Part shown: piece after piece, positions 8,032 to 16,876 of the stretch
Position numbering within the stretch: the first letter of the stretch is position 1
Layout: each line of letters starts with the position of its first letter
Assembly: GCA_963739375.1 (NCBI GenBank)
Contig: CAVUAF010000018.1
Location: 186,001 to 250,000 of the forward strand
DNA: 64,000 nt
Origin: CAVUAF01 sp963739375
Lineage (GTDB): Bacteria; Acidobacteriota; Terriglobia; Terriglobales; Acidobacteriaceae
Direction: 5' to 3'
Notes under the pieces: model-generated
Seen by the model: the letters and a program-made list of their open reading frames with translations, nothing else
The model's database searches: none
Told to the model about the DNA's origin: nothing
Position numbers and translations under genes: made by a program

Positions 8032-8127
8032 TTGCGGAATTGCCGAACTGCGGAATTGCGGAATTGAACCGCGCAACCGCAGAGTGAATTTCGGCAGTTC
8101 GGCAATCCGGCAGTTCGGCAATCCCCG
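8030..8127. repeat. Degenerate repeat, units like GGAATTGC / GGCAGTTC
   Basis: Units such as TTGCGGAATTGCC and GAACTGCGGAATTGCGG are followed by the complementary form (TTCGGCAGTTCGGCAATCC, twice). The two halves are inverse to each other and could fold into a long imperfect hairpin between the HU gene and the protease gene. It begins at the HU stop codon. Confidence 0.8.
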
Positions 8128-9141
8128 ATGTCCGATCCCACCGCGCCTCTCCCGCCGTTGTACGAGATCCACCATATGCCGGGGCTCATCATGGTGCAGC
8201 GGCCGCGCCGGCGTTACTGGCTGCACGCGCTGCTGCTGGGGGCGACCATCTTCACCACGCTGGTGGTGGGAGCGCGCCTGGAATTCAACTTCCTGCATCA
8301 CCTGCCGCCATATGCCAGCGAGGACGACCTGTTCCCGTTCGGCTGGGCGCTGTCGCATCCCTCGCGCCTGCTGCTGGGAGTGCCCTTTTCCGGCACCCTG
8401 ATGCTGATCCTGCTGGCGCACGAGATGGGACACTTTATCGCCAGCGTGCGCTACCGCGTGTTTGCCACCCTGCCGTTCTTCATACCCGCACCGACGCTGA
8501 TCGGCACGCTGGGAGCGTTTATCCGCATCAAGTCGCCGATCCCGTCGCGGCGGGCGCTGTTCGATATCGGGATTGCCGGCCCCATCGCCGGCTTCGTGCT
8601 GGCGGTGCCGGCGATGGTGGTGGCACTGCGCCTGTCGCAGCCGGTGGCGAGCCTTCCGGAGAGCGAGCTGCAATTCAGCTTTCCGCTGGTGTTCGTGATC
8701 GCGCAAAGGTTGCTGCGTCCCGGGGTGCCGCTGGGGCAGATGCTGCTGCACCCGATGGCGATTGCGGCCTGGGTGGGGATGTTTGCCACGGCGCTGAACC
8801 TGTTGCCCGGCGGACAACTCGACGGCGGCCACATCGTGTACGCCCTGTGGCCGCGGGCGCATCGCTGGATTTCGCTGGCGACGACCGTGACCCTGCTGGT
8901 GGGGATGAAGCTGTGGCTGGGCTGGGTGGTGTGGGCGATGATGCTGCTACTGAGCGGCACGCGGCATCCGCAGATCGTGCCGCGCTTCGCCGGCGTGCCG
9001 GGCGCGCCCTACGAAGACCCGTGGCCGGAACTCGGCGCCGGGCGCGCCGTCCTGGCGCTCTGCGGGCTGGCGATGCTGATCCTGACGCTGATGCCGGCGC
9101 CGTTTCCGGGCGCCGGGCTGGACTGGGGCAGCGGCGGATAG
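8128..9141 (+). CDS. Site-2 protease family (M50) membrane metalloprotease
   Basis: An intramembrane zinc protease of 337 residues with about six to seven hydrophobic segments. The zinc site is HEMGH (near 96-100) with the third ligand in GGQLDGGH (near 232-239). The order resembles plant EGY and bacterial M50 proteins without a PDZ domain rather than RseP. Such enzymes cleave membrane-bound regulators; the target is unknown. The frame starts after the short-period repeat, so the start rests on frame and length, not on a ribosome binding site. Confidence 0.9.
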   Translation: MSDPTAPLPPLYEIHHMPGLIMVQRPRRRYWLHALLLGATIFTTLVVGARLEFNFLHHLPPYASEDDLFPFGWALSHPSRLLLGVPFSGTLMLILLAHEMGHFIASVRYRVFATLPFFIPAPTLIGTLGAFIRIKSPIPSRRALFDIGIAGPIAGFVLAVPAMVVALRLSQPVASLPESELQFSFPLVFVIAQRLLRPGVPLGQMLLHPMAIAAWVGMFATALNLLPGGQLDGGHIVYALWPRAHRWISLATTVTLLVGMKLWLGWVVWAMMLLLSGTRHPQIVPRFAGVPGAPYEDPWPELGAGRAVLALCGLAMLILTLMPAPFPGAGLDWGSGG

Positions 9142-9291
9142 ACAGTTGGTAGTTGCCGGTTGCCAGTTGCCAGAAGAGCGAAAAGCAGATTCCTCGCTGC
9201 GTGGGCGAATCCTCCGGAGCTTCGCTCCGGCTGGACGGCCGAGGGCGGCCGTCCCTACACGCGGGATTCCGACTGGACGGCCGAGGGCGGC
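9142..9291. repeat. REP-like composite element
   Basis: A short TTGCCAGTTGCCAG repeat is followed by CAGATTCCTCGCTGCGTGGG and the 48-bp double hairpin (9214-9261), then a partial second copy of the right hairpin (9272-9291). The partial copy ends one base before the stop codon of the convergent gene. The same composite order is seen at 11041-11197. Confidence 0.85.
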
Positions 9292-10980
9292 TCAGCGCGC
9301 TGGAGGCTGGTTGACGATGAGCCGCAGTTGTATCTGCTTCCTCTCGGAAGCGCGCACCGACGCCGCGACGCCATCGTCTTTGTAGCGCCTCATCGCCTCG
9401 GTGTTAAACCAGGTCTCGTCTTCGATGTCATCCCAGGCGTAGACGGTGTAGTCGCCCGGCTCCAAGCCGCGCAGCTGGAAGCGGCCGCCCTGGTCGGTGG
9501 TGGTGGTGTGGTAGAGGGAGCGGTGCTGGCTGCGGGAGGCGTCGGGCACGAGCACGACGATGCTGTTGGGGACGGGATGCTGGTCGCGGTCCTGGACCAC
9601 GCCTTCCAGGGTGGCGCCGGCGGGGCTGAGGACGACGTCGAGTTGCAGCGCCGAGCCCGCCACGGTGAGGCCGCTGTTCACGGTATCGCGACCGCCGACG
9701 ATGACGGAGCGGGTGTACCAGTCCTCAAGGCCGCGGGCGGTCGTGCTTACCACCAGTTCGTAGGAGCCCGGGGCCACGTTGTTGAGCTCGAAGGTGCCGT
9801 CGTTCTTGGCGGTGGCAAAGCCGCCGCCGATGGCGCTGAAGGGATCGTCTTCGTCTTCGGATGTCGCCTTCAGGGGACGCAGCATGAGCATGAGGCGTTG
9901 CGTCTCGGGCAGGGCGCCGCTCTCCGCGCGCACGCGGCCGGCAACGTGGCCGGGGCCGGTGCTGCCGCCGAGCACCATGTCAACATCGCGCAACCCGGCT
10001 TCGGTCACGACGATGCTGCGGTGCACGTTGGTGGGAAGGCTGCCGGGCTGAAAGCCCTCGTCCATGCCCATCCCCATGAGGGTGTAGCGGCCGGGCGGGA
10101 GACGCAACTCGAACTTGCCCTCCTTCACCATGGTGGTGCCGGCCGGGGACGAGGACTGTATCACCATCACCATCCCGGTGACGACAGGAGCGCCGGAGGC
10201 ATTCTTCAGCATACCCGCCACGGTGTAAACCGCGCCGCGCACCAAGGTCAGGTTGAGGCTAACTTCATCGCCGGCGCGCAAGTCGACGGGAGCGGCCGTC
10301 TCCCGGTTCGCAGTGCCCGGATAAAAGGTCGGGATGTAGGAGCGCGCCTCGGGCTTGGCGGGCCCGGCCATCATGCGGCTGAGGTCAAACCCCGGCGTGG
10401 CTTTCAGGTAATAGCGGCCTGGCGGCACGCTGAAGACGCGGTACTCGCCCTGGTCGTCGGTGGTCGCGGAAGGACTCGCCAACTGGCGGCGAGCGGAGGC
10501 ATCGACCGACACCACCTGCACGGCCGCGCGCGTAACCGGGTCGCCGTCCTCGTCGGTGACGCGGCCACGCACCACGGCTGCGGGCGCCAGGCGGACCAGG
10601 ACATCCTTCAGCGTCTGGCCGGGGGCCAGAGTGTAGGCTAGGGTGCGGGAGAGCGCCCCCGAGCCGCTGCCGCCCAGGGTCACAAAAGAGGAGTGCGTCA
10701 CCATCAGGAGGTAGCGGCCGGCGGCGAGGTTCTCGAAGCTGAAGTGGCCCTCGGCGTCGGTGGTGGTGGTGACGCCCAGGTCGCCGACGGACGGCTGCTG
10801 CGGGATCAGCCGCACGTTCGCCTTGCGAACGGGCGTCGCGCCCACCATGCTGACCACGCTTCCCTGGAGCGTGCAGGCCGGCGGCTTGGCGTCGGCGGAA
10901 GGAGTGGAGGAGGCCGGCGCCTGCCAGGCCATGCCGGGAAGAGTGCAGAGGACGACCGCGATCGCGAGCAGTCTGCGCAT
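9292..10980 (-). CDS. Secreted carboxypeptidase-regulatory-like multidomain protein
   Basis: A 562-residue exported protein. ATG 10980 has AGGAGG 5 nt upstream and a signal peptide (MRRLLAIAVVLCTLPGMAWQ). The rest is a series of beta-sandwich repeats of the CarboxypepD_reg type: GHFSFENLAAGRYLLM near 80, GEYRVFSVPPGRYYLKAT near 180, GKFELRLPPGRYTLM near 285, GTFELNNVAPGSYELVV near 390 and GRFQLRGLEPGDYTVYAWDD near 500. These domains usually serve adhesion or protein interaction in TonB receptors and surface proteins. No enzyme domain is seen. The C terminus abuts a REP-like element. Confidence 0.85.
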   Translation of the reverse strand: MRRLLAIAVVLCTLPGMAWQAPASSTPSADAKPPACTLQGSVVSMVGATPVRKANVRLIPQQPSVGDLGVTTTTDAEGHFSFENLAAGRYLLMVTHSSFVTLGGSGSGALSRTLAYTLAPGQTLKDVLVRLAPAAVVRGRVTDEDGDPVTRAAVQVVSVDASARRQLASPSATTDDQGEYRVFSVPPGRYYLKATPGFDLSRMMAGPAKPEARSYIPTFYPGTANRETAAPVDLRAGDEVSLNLTLVRGAVYTVAGMLKNASGAPVVTGMVMVIQSSSPAGTTMVKEGKFELRLPPGRYTLMGMGMDEGFQPGSLPTNVHRSIVVTEAGLRDVDMVLGGSTGPGHVAGRVRAESGALPETQRLMLMLRPLKATSEDEDDPFSAIGGGFATAKNDGTFELNNVAPGSYELVVSTTARGLEDWYTRSVIVGGRDTVNSGLTVAGSALQLDVVLSPAGATLEGVVQDRDQHPVPNSIVVLVPDASRSQHRSLYHTTTTDQGGRFQLRGLEPGDYTVYAWDDIEDETWFNTEAMRRYKDDGVAASVRASERKQIQLRLIVNQPPAR

Positions 10981-11040
10981 ACCGCCTCCTGGTGGTTCGC
11001 CGGAAGAGCTTATTACCGGGTGGAGGTGGGAGCAAGCGGG

Positions 11041-11235
11041 CCAGTCGGCGGTTGCCAGTTGTCAGTTGCCAGAAAGAGCGACCCCCAGATTCCTCGCTGC
11101 GCTCGGAATGACAACAAAGCAGCAGATTCCTCGCTGCGTGGGCGAATCTCCGGAGCTTCGCTCCGGCTGGACGGCCGAGGGCGGCCGTCCCTACACGGAA
11201 GTGGGCGCGCCCTTCCGAAACATACGTGCAGCGGA
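11041..11235. repeat. REP-like composite element, second copy
   Basis: Short GGTTGCCAGTTGTCAGTTGCCAG units, two CAGATTCCTCGCTGCG stretches, then the 48-bp double hairpin at 11150-11197. No gene in the gap 10981-11235. Confidence 0.85.
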
Positions 11236-11958
11236 TCAGTGGTAGGAATGCACCTTCGCGTCGCCGGGGACGGCTGGGTCCGCGGGCGAACGGCCGAGCA
11301 CGACCGGCAATGCCTCACAGATCCGGCACAGCTTCTGCTGCACGGACGGCGAGACGTCCTGAAATTCGAGGCCGTGGTAGTAGCCGCGACGTTGACGCAC
11401 GATGGCCGGAATCGCCAGGGAATCAGTAGGGTCGAGCTTGAGTTCCAGCATGACCCCAGAGCCGGGCGAGAAAGCCTCGGGCAGGACCACGCCCATGCCG
11501 CCTTCGCTGATGTCGGTGCAGTGACCGTGGGCGGTGAGGGGCGCGTTGCGGCCCTTGCCGCGCACCACGATCCGCTGATCGCAGCCATGGCGGGGATGCT
11601 TGCGCTGCGCCTTCCATCCGGCATCGGTGTCCTGGAGAGTACGCTTCAGGACTTCCAAGGTGGCGCTCATGCCGATCTGGACCGCCGTGTCGCGCCGCAG
11701 CCGCACGATGGTGAACTGCTGGTAGACGGCAAACACCGCGAACAGAAGCACCGCGCCCCAGAGCGACTGCACCTTCAGCGGGAGTTCATTGTCGTAAAAG
11801 AGGTTGTGGACCAGCGAGGGCAGCGTCAGGCCGCCAATAGTGCCGGTGAGGATGCCGATGACCAGGATGGCGATGGCCAGGCGCCACCAGTCGCGGCGCT
11901 CCAGGTGGCGAAGCTGGGCCGTGGTTTCCGGAATGGCAATGGGAAATGTTCCTGCCAT
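11236..11958 (-). CDS. Membrane-anchored PilZ-domain protein
   Basis: 240 residues from ATG 11958, chosen for GGGAGA 5 nt upstream; the frame is open upstream but not protein-like. Two hydrophobic helices near the N terminus (RLAIAILVIGILTGTIG near 22 and LWGAVLLFAVFAVYQQF near 60) anchor it in the inner membrane. The cytoplasmic part has a PilZ domain with RKHPRH near 113 (RxxxR-like c-di-GMP motif) and TDISEGGMGVVLPE near 138 (DxSxxG motif), so binding of c-di-GMP is likely. Output unknown; motility, polysaccharide or biofilm control would be usual. Confidence 0.85.
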   Translation of the reverse strand: MAGTFPIAIPETTAQLRHLERRDWWRLAIAILVIGILTGTIGGLTLPSLVHNLFYDNELPLKVQSLWGAVLLFAVFAVYQQFTIVRLRRDTAVQIGMSATLEVLKRTLQDTDAGWKAQRKHPRHGCDQRIVVRGKGRNAPLTAHGHCTDISEGGMGVVLPEAFSPGSGVMLELKLDPTDSLAIPAIVRQRRGYYHGLEFQDVSPSVQQKLCRICEALPVVLGRSPADPAVPGDAKVHSYH

Positions 11959-12091
11959 AGGTTTCTCCCAAACAGCGGACCCTACTGTGTTCATTACAGC
12001 ACAAAGAGTCAAGCCAGCGTCATTGGCCAGGCGAATGCGCCACCAAGATGCCAGGGGGCGGGGGAAGAGGAGATGTGCGGGAAGACGCGGC

Positions 12092-14542
12092 TTACAGCAG
12101 GGAGAGGGCGTCCACATCCACGATGAGGCTGCTGCGGGTGATCTTGTTAGCCGCGGCAAAGTCGAGCAGGGCGCGCAAGGTGACGTTCAGCGCCTTGCGG
12201 CTTTCCGACTTCAGCACGAAGTGGTAACGGAAGTCGCGCTTGAGGCGGACGATGGGGGCCGCCGCCGGCCCCAGCACGCGCACCGCGGGATGCCGGGTCT
12301 CGCGGAACCAGTTGCCGAGGCGGCCGACGATGGCCAGCGCCTCCTCCAGCTCGGTGCTGCGTACCAGCACGTTGGCGAGGGCGGTGAAGGGCGGGTAGTG
12401 CATCCAGCGGCGGAACTGGATTTCTTTTGCAAAAAAACGGGCGTAGTCATGCTGCGCCGCGCACTGGATGGCGTAGTGGTCGGGGAAGTAGGTCTGGAGG
12501 ACGACGGTGCCGGCGATGGCGCCGCGACCGGCGCGCCCGGCGGCCTGGGTCAGCAACTGGAAGGTGCGCTCGGCAGCGCGGAAATCGGGAAACCCCAGGG
12601 CCAGGTCGGCGCCGACGATGCCGACTAGGGTGACGCCGTGGACGTCGTGCCCCTTGGCGATCATCTGGGTGCCAACGAGGACATCGAGTTCGCCGGCATG
12701 GAGGCGGCCGAGGACGCGCTCCACGTCGTGGCGGCCGCGCACGGTGTCGCGGTCGAGGCGCGCGAGGCGGGCCTGCGGAAACTGTCCATGCAGGAGTTCC
12801 TCGAGTCGCTCCGAGCCGCTGCCCAGGAACTGCACGTACTCGCTGGCGCATTTGGGGCAGGTGGTGGGCACGGGGCGGGTGAAGCCGCAATAATGGCACT
12901 CCAGGCGCCGGCGGCGCAGATGATGGGTGAGGGAGATGGCGCAATCGCGGCATTGCACCGTCTCGCCGCAGCTGCGGCAGAGCACCACCGGGGCATAGCC
13001 GCGGCGATTGAGCAGCACCAGGGTCTGCTCGCGGCGGCGGAGGCGCGCGGCGATCTCCTCAGCCAAGCGCCGCGAAACCACGCGCTCCTCGCCGGCCTGG
13101 CGGAACTCGGCGCGCATGTCCACGATCTCGACGGCGGGGAGCGGGCGCTGCTCGACGCGCTCGCGCAGCTCGATCAGGGCATACTTGCCGCGCTGCGCGT
13201 TGTGATACGACTCCAGCGACGGCGTGGCCGACCCCAGCACCACGGCGGCGCCCTGCAGCTTGCCGCGCATCACGGCGACGTCGCGGGCGTGGTAGCGGGG
13301 AGTTTCTTCCTGCTTGTAGGAGCCGTCGTGCTCCTCGTCGACGATGATGAGTGCCAGGTCGGGGAGCGGAGCAAAGACCGCCGAGCGCGTCCCGACCACG
13401 ATGCGCGCCTCCCCACGGCGGATGCGGTGCCACTGCTCGGCGCGCTCAGCTTCGGTCAGCGCGGAGTGGAGGATGGCGACGCGCCCGCCAAATACCTGCG
13501 CAACTTCGGCGATGGCTGCGGGGGTGAGGCCAATTTCCGGCACCAGCAGCAGCGCAGTGTGGCCGGCGTCGAGCACCTGCTGCAACGCCGCCAGGTAGAT
13601 GGCGGTCTTGCCGGAGCCGGTGACCCCATGCACCAGGGAAACGCTGAAGCCGCCGCGGACGGCGCGCGCGATGGCCGCCAGGGCCTCCTGCTGCGCGCCA
13701 TTGAGCAGGTGCTGCGACTTGGGCGCGAGCGACGTCATATAAAACGCTGCCGGCTCGGTGACGATGGCGACCAGCCCGCGGCGCAACAGACCCGCGAGCG
13801 CGCCGCGCGGAACGTCGAGGCGGGTGAGTTCTTCCCAGGGCATGCGGCCGCCGGCGGCAGAGAGAGCGGCGAGGGCGCGCTGCTGGCTGGGGTTGAGGGG
13901 GCGCGGCTTTCCCTTGGCCGCGGGCGGGGCGGCAGCATCGGGCGCAAGCAGCACCGCGATTTTTACAAGGCGTGCGGCATCGCGCACCACCGAAACGTCT
14001 TCGCGCAGGAGCCACTGCTTGCGCACCATGCCGGCCAGCAGGTCGCGGGAGGCGCCAGTGGCGGAGCGCAGCGTGCTCTCGCGCAGGGGCTCGTCGGCGA
14101 GGCGGTTGAGCACGGCGTACTCGACGTCCTGTTCCGCGGCGGTGCGCTGCGAGCGGCGCGAGGAACCGCGCTCCGCTCCGGCATGCAGCGCCGCCAGTCC
14201 CGCCGGGGTGATGCGGTACTGCCGGGCGCGGCGCACCTCGGCGCCGAGCGGCAGCATGGTGCGGAAGACCTCGCCCAGCGGCGCCAGGTAATAGCCGGCG
14301 ATCCATTCCGCCAACTGGAGGAGCGGCGCATCGAGCACCGGAGCGGCGTCGAGCACGCTGAGGACGTCTTTGATCTTGATGCTGGGCGGGCGGTCATGCA
14401 GCGCCACGACAATGCCGGTGAGCCGCTGGTTGCGAAACGGCACCAGCACGCGGCCGCCCACCACGGGCGCGGCCTCGTTGACGCGGTAGGTGAAGACCGC
14501 GTCGAGCGGCACGGGCAGCGCGACATCGCAGAAAGCAGCCAT
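12092..14542 (-). CDS. priA: Primosomal protein N' (PriA helicase)
   Basis: Restarts stalled replication forks by binding forked DNA and loading the replicative helicase. 816 residues. Superfamily 2 helicase motifs: GVTGSGKT (Walker A, near 313), IVDEEHDGSYKQE (DEEH box near 408), GSATPS, and motif VI in QAAGRAGRG near 680. Eight zinc cysteines lie between about 530 and 575 (CRSC, CRDC, CHYC, CPKC). The N-terminal 3'-end binding domain starts ALPVPLDAVFTYRV. ATG 14542 is the sensible start but lies inside the AATTGCTAATG-type repeat and has no ribosome binding site. Confidence 0.97.
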   Translation of the reverse strand: MAAFCDVALPVPLDAVFTYRVNEAAPVVGGRVLVPFRNQRLTGIVVALHDRPPSIKIKDVLSVLDAAPVLDAPLLQLAEWIAGYYLAPLGEVFRTMLPLGAEVRRARQYRITPAGLAALHAGAERGSSRRSQRTAAEQDVEYAVLNRLADEPLRESTLRSATGASRDLLAGMVRKQWLLREDVSVVRDAARLVKIAVLLAPDAAAPPAAKGKPRPLNPSQQRALAALSAAGGRMPWEELTRLDVPRGALAGLLRRGLVAIVTEPAAFYMTSLAPKSQHLLNGAQQEALAAIARAVRGGFSVSLVHGVTGSGKTAIYLAALQQVLDAGHTALLLVPEIGLTPAAIAEVAQVFGGRVAILHSALTEAERAEQWHRIRRGEARIVVGTRSAVFAPLPDLALIIVDEEHDGSYKQEETPRYHARDVAVMRGKLQGAAVVLGSATPSLESYHNAQRGKYALIELRERVEQRPLPAVEIVDMRAEFRQAGEERVVSRRLAEEIAARLRRREQTLVLLNRRGYAPVVLCRSCGETVQCRDCAISLTHHLRRRRLECHYCGFTRPVPTTCPKCASEYVQFLGSGSERLEELLHGQFPQARLARLDRDTVRGRHDVERVLGRLHAGELDVLVGTQMIAKGHDVHGVTLVGIVGADLALGFPDFRAAERTFQLLTQAAGRAGRGAIAGTVVLQTYFPDHYAIQCAAQHDYARFFAKEIQFRRWMHYPPFTALANVLVRSTELEEALAIVGRLGNWFRETRHPAVRVLGPAAAPIVRLKRDFRYHFVLKSESRKALNVTLRALLDFAAANKITRSSLIVDVDALSLL

Positions 14543-14690
14543 TAGCAATTGGCAGTTGGCAATTAGCACTTAGCCGTTGGTCGTTGGCCGTTGGTCGTTG
14601 CAGTCGAGCGCACACCCCGGCGGCCAAATACTAACTGCTAGATGCTAACTGCTAAGTGCTGAATGCTAACGGCTAAGTGCTGCTTTTCGG
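14541..14690. repeat. Period-7 repeat between priA and the UDG gene
   Basis: Units such as TTAGCAATTGGCAGTTGG, then GTTGGTCGTTGGCCGTTGGTCGTTG, then ATACTAACTGCTAGATGCTAACTGCTAAGTGC. On the minus strand the last part is a run of TTAGC-type heptads with a TAG in nearly every unit. One end supplies the UDG stop codon and the other contains the priA start codon. Confidence 0.85.
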
Positions 14691-15443
14691 CGGCGGTTTG
14701 AGGCCGAGTTCCTTCATCACCATCTGCAGGTCCTTCCAGGCTTCCGCTTTCTGGCGCGGATCGCGCAGCAAGTACGCCGGATGATAGGTGACGGCGACCT
14801 GGACCGGGTCGGTGCCGGGGGCGGGCGTGATCTCGTAGAGCTTGCCGCGCAGCGCGCCCATGGATTCGTTCAAGCCCAGCAGGTACTTGGCGGCGGTGGC
14901 GCCGAGGGCGACCAGGATGCGGGGCCGGATGGCGGCAATCTGGCGCATGAGGAAGGGGCCGCAGGTCTCGGTCTCGTCGCGCTCCGGGGTGCGGTTTCCG
15001 GGCGGGCGGCACTTGACGACGTTGGCGATGTAGACGTCGCCGCGCTCCAGGCCCATGGCGCGAATCATGTTGTTCAGCAACTGTCCGGCGCGGCCCACGA
15101 AGGGCTCGCCCTGCGCGTCTTCGTCGGCGCCGGGGCCCTCGCCGGCGAACATCAGCTGGGCCTGCGGGTTGCCGACGCCGAAGACGAGGTTCGTCCGGCC
15201 CTGGTGCAGGCGGCAGCGCTTGCAGTCGCCGATGTCGTCGCGGAGGGCGCGGAGTTGGTCCTCGGCGGGAAGGACGGGCAAGGGAGTCGTTGGAGAGTCT
15301 TCGGTCATCGGTCTTCGGTCTTCGGCCAAGATCGCAGCATCGGCCGGCACGTCACGCCGGTAAAGATCGTAGATGCCGAGTTCGCGGTAGAAGCGAATGC
15401 GGTCGGCGAGCGCGCGCTGCAAATCGGGAGGCAGGGAAGTCAT
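14673..15443 (-). CDS. Uracil-DNA glycosylase, family 4 (Fe-S)
   Basis: Removes uracil from DNA. 256 residues. Family 4 features: CKRC near 74 and a distal CRPP and TCGPF for the [4Fe-4S] cluster, motif A GEGPGADED near 100, and motif B HPAYLLR near 222. The N-terminal 60 residues are an extra segment often seen in acidobacterial and deinococcal homologues. Within it a short repeat (TCTTCGG-type units at about 15298-15325) is translated as a DRRPMTEDS-like linker, so an intergenic-type repeat sits inside the reading frame. The TAG stop is also in a repeat. Confidence 0.93.
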   Translation of the reverse strand: MTSLPPDLQRALADRIRFYRELGIYDLYRRDVPADAAILAEDRRPMTEDSPTTPLPVLPAEDQLRALRDDIGDCKRCRLHQGRTNLVFGVGNPQAQLMFAGEGPGADEDAQGEPFVGRAGQLLNNMIRAMGLERGDVYIANVVKCRPPGNRTPERDETETCGPFLMRQIAAIRPRILVALGATAAKYLLGLNESMGALRGKLYEITPAPGTDPVQVAVTYHPAYLLRDPRQKAEAWKDLQMVMKELGLKPPPKSST

Positions 15444-15548
15444 GGGATTGGGTAATTGAGTAATTGAGAAATTGGGTAATTGAGTAATTGAACTTCAGCG
15501 ACAGGGCCACGTCGGGGAGGCAATCGCCCAATTGCTCGATCTCTCAAT
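15444..15548. repeat. Degenerate repeat, units GTAATTGA / GAAATTGG
   Basis: Seven or more units of the form GGGTAATTGAGTAATTGAGAAATTGG upstream of the UDG gene, then a gap and the inverse form (CCCAATTGCTCGATCTCTCAATTC) ending at the coaBC stop. AT-rich compared with the neighbours; the two halves are partly complementary. Confidence 0.8.
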
Positions 15549-16814
15549 TCACTTTGTTGCCCCGGGTACGATCGCCGGAACCGGCTGGCGGCGGATGGCC
15601 ACCGCGGCGTCGAGCACGCGCTGCGCTACGTCGAACTTGCTGCTCTCCGGGACCTCGATGACCTCCTCGGTGGTGATGATGGTGACGGCGTTGCGCTCGG
15701 AGTCGAAGCCGATGCCGGGACGGGAAACGTCGTTGACGACGATGGCGTCCAGCCGCTTGGATTTCAGCTTGCGGCGCGCGTTTTCCAGCACGTTCTCGGT
15801 TTCGGCGGCGAAGCCGATCACGATGGGATACTCCGCCGTCCGCGCGACGGCCGCCTGGGCGCCGGGCCGGCGCAAGAGTTCGACGACCGCGGCCAGGATG
15901 TCCTCGGTGGGCTCGAGTTCCAGGGTCATGGGCCCCTGGCGCTTGATCTTTTCGGCGGCCGGATGCTTGACGCGGTAATCCGCCACCGCGGCCGCCTTGA
16001 TCACCAGGGTGGCCCGCGGGGCGTGCTGCATCACCGCGGCGTGCATCTCCGCGGTGGTCTCCACCGGCACGATTTCGGCGCCGTCCGGCGGCTGGAGCGC
16101 GGTGGGTCCGGAGATCAGGATGACGTGCGCGCCGCGGCGCAGCGCGGCTTCGGCCAGGGCATAGCCCATGCGCCCGCTGGAGCGGTTGCCGAGGTAGCGC
16201 ACCGGGTCGATGGGCTCGCGGGTGGGGCCAGCGGTGATGAGGACGGTTTCGCCGGCCAGGTCCTGGGCCGCGCCCAGCGCTTCCATCACGGCGGCGACGA
16301 TAGCTTCGTTTTCGGCCAGGCGGCCGGGGCCGGTCATGCCGCAGGCCAGGTAGCCGCTGCCGGGCTCGACCACGCGCACGCCGCGCTGCCGCAGGCGGGC
16401 GAGGTTCTCCTGCGTGGCCGCATGCTGCCACATGTTGACGTTCATGGCCGGCGCCACGACGACCGGGGCGGTGGTGGCAAGAAAGAGGGTGGAGAGGAAA
16501 TCGTCGGCCAGGCCATGGGCGAACTTGGCGATGACGTCGGCGGTGGCGGGAGCGACCAGCAGCGCGTCAATCGCTTGCGCGACCGCGATGTGTTCGATGG
16601 CGGAATCGATGTTCGGCGCGCCGGCTTCGGGGGTGAACATGCCGGTGATGACTTTCTCACCGGAGAGCGCCGCGAAGGTGAGAGGCCGCACGAATTCCTG
16701 CGCGGCGCGGGTCATGATGACTTGGACGCGCACCCCGCGCTCCTGCAGCAGACGCACAATCTCGGCGGCTTTGTAGGCGGCGATGCCGCCGCTGACCCCC
16801 AGGGCGATCTTCAT
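15549..16814 (-). CDS. coaBC: Bifunctional CoaBC (PPC synthetase / PPC decarboxylase)
   Basis: Two steps of coenzyme A synthesis: joins 4'-phosphopantothenate to cysteine, then decarboxylates. 421 residues from ATG 16814. Decarboxylase half: GVSGGIAAYKA at 6-16 (FMN), APAMNVNMW near 118, and the flap ACGMTGPGR near 158. Synthetase half: TAGPTREPIDPVRYLGNRSSG near 190 (in parts TAGPTREP, NRSSG) and AAVADYRVK near 280. A TACAAT box lies 7 nt before the ATG with no Shine-Dalgarno between, suggesting a leaderless transcript. The frame is open upstream but not protein-like. Confidence 0.96.
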   Translation of the reverse strand: MKIALGVSGGIAAYKAAEIVRLLQERGVRVQVIMTRAAQEFVRPLTFAALSGEKVITGMFTPEAGAPNIDSAIEHIAVAQAIDALLVAPATADVIAKFAHGLADDFLSTLFLATTAPVVVAPAMNVNMWQHAATQENLARLRQRGVRVVEPGSGYLACGMTGPGRLAENEAIVAAVMEALGAAQDLAGETVLITAGPTREPIDPVRYLGNRSSGRMGYALAEAALRRGAHVILISGPTALQPPDGAEIVPVETTAEMHAAVMQHAPRATLVIKAAAVADYRVKHPAAEKIKRQGPMTLELEPTEDILAAVVELLRRPGAQAAVARTAEYPIVIGFAAETENVLENARRKLKSKRLDAIVVNDVSRPGIGFDSERNAVTIITTEEVIEVPESSKFDVAQRVLDAAVAIRRQPVPAIVPGATK

Positions 16815-16876
16815 CGGGTTGATTGTACCCCGGCGGGCGCCGGCTGGTTCGCGGCCGAAGGTGAGGTGGGGACGGC

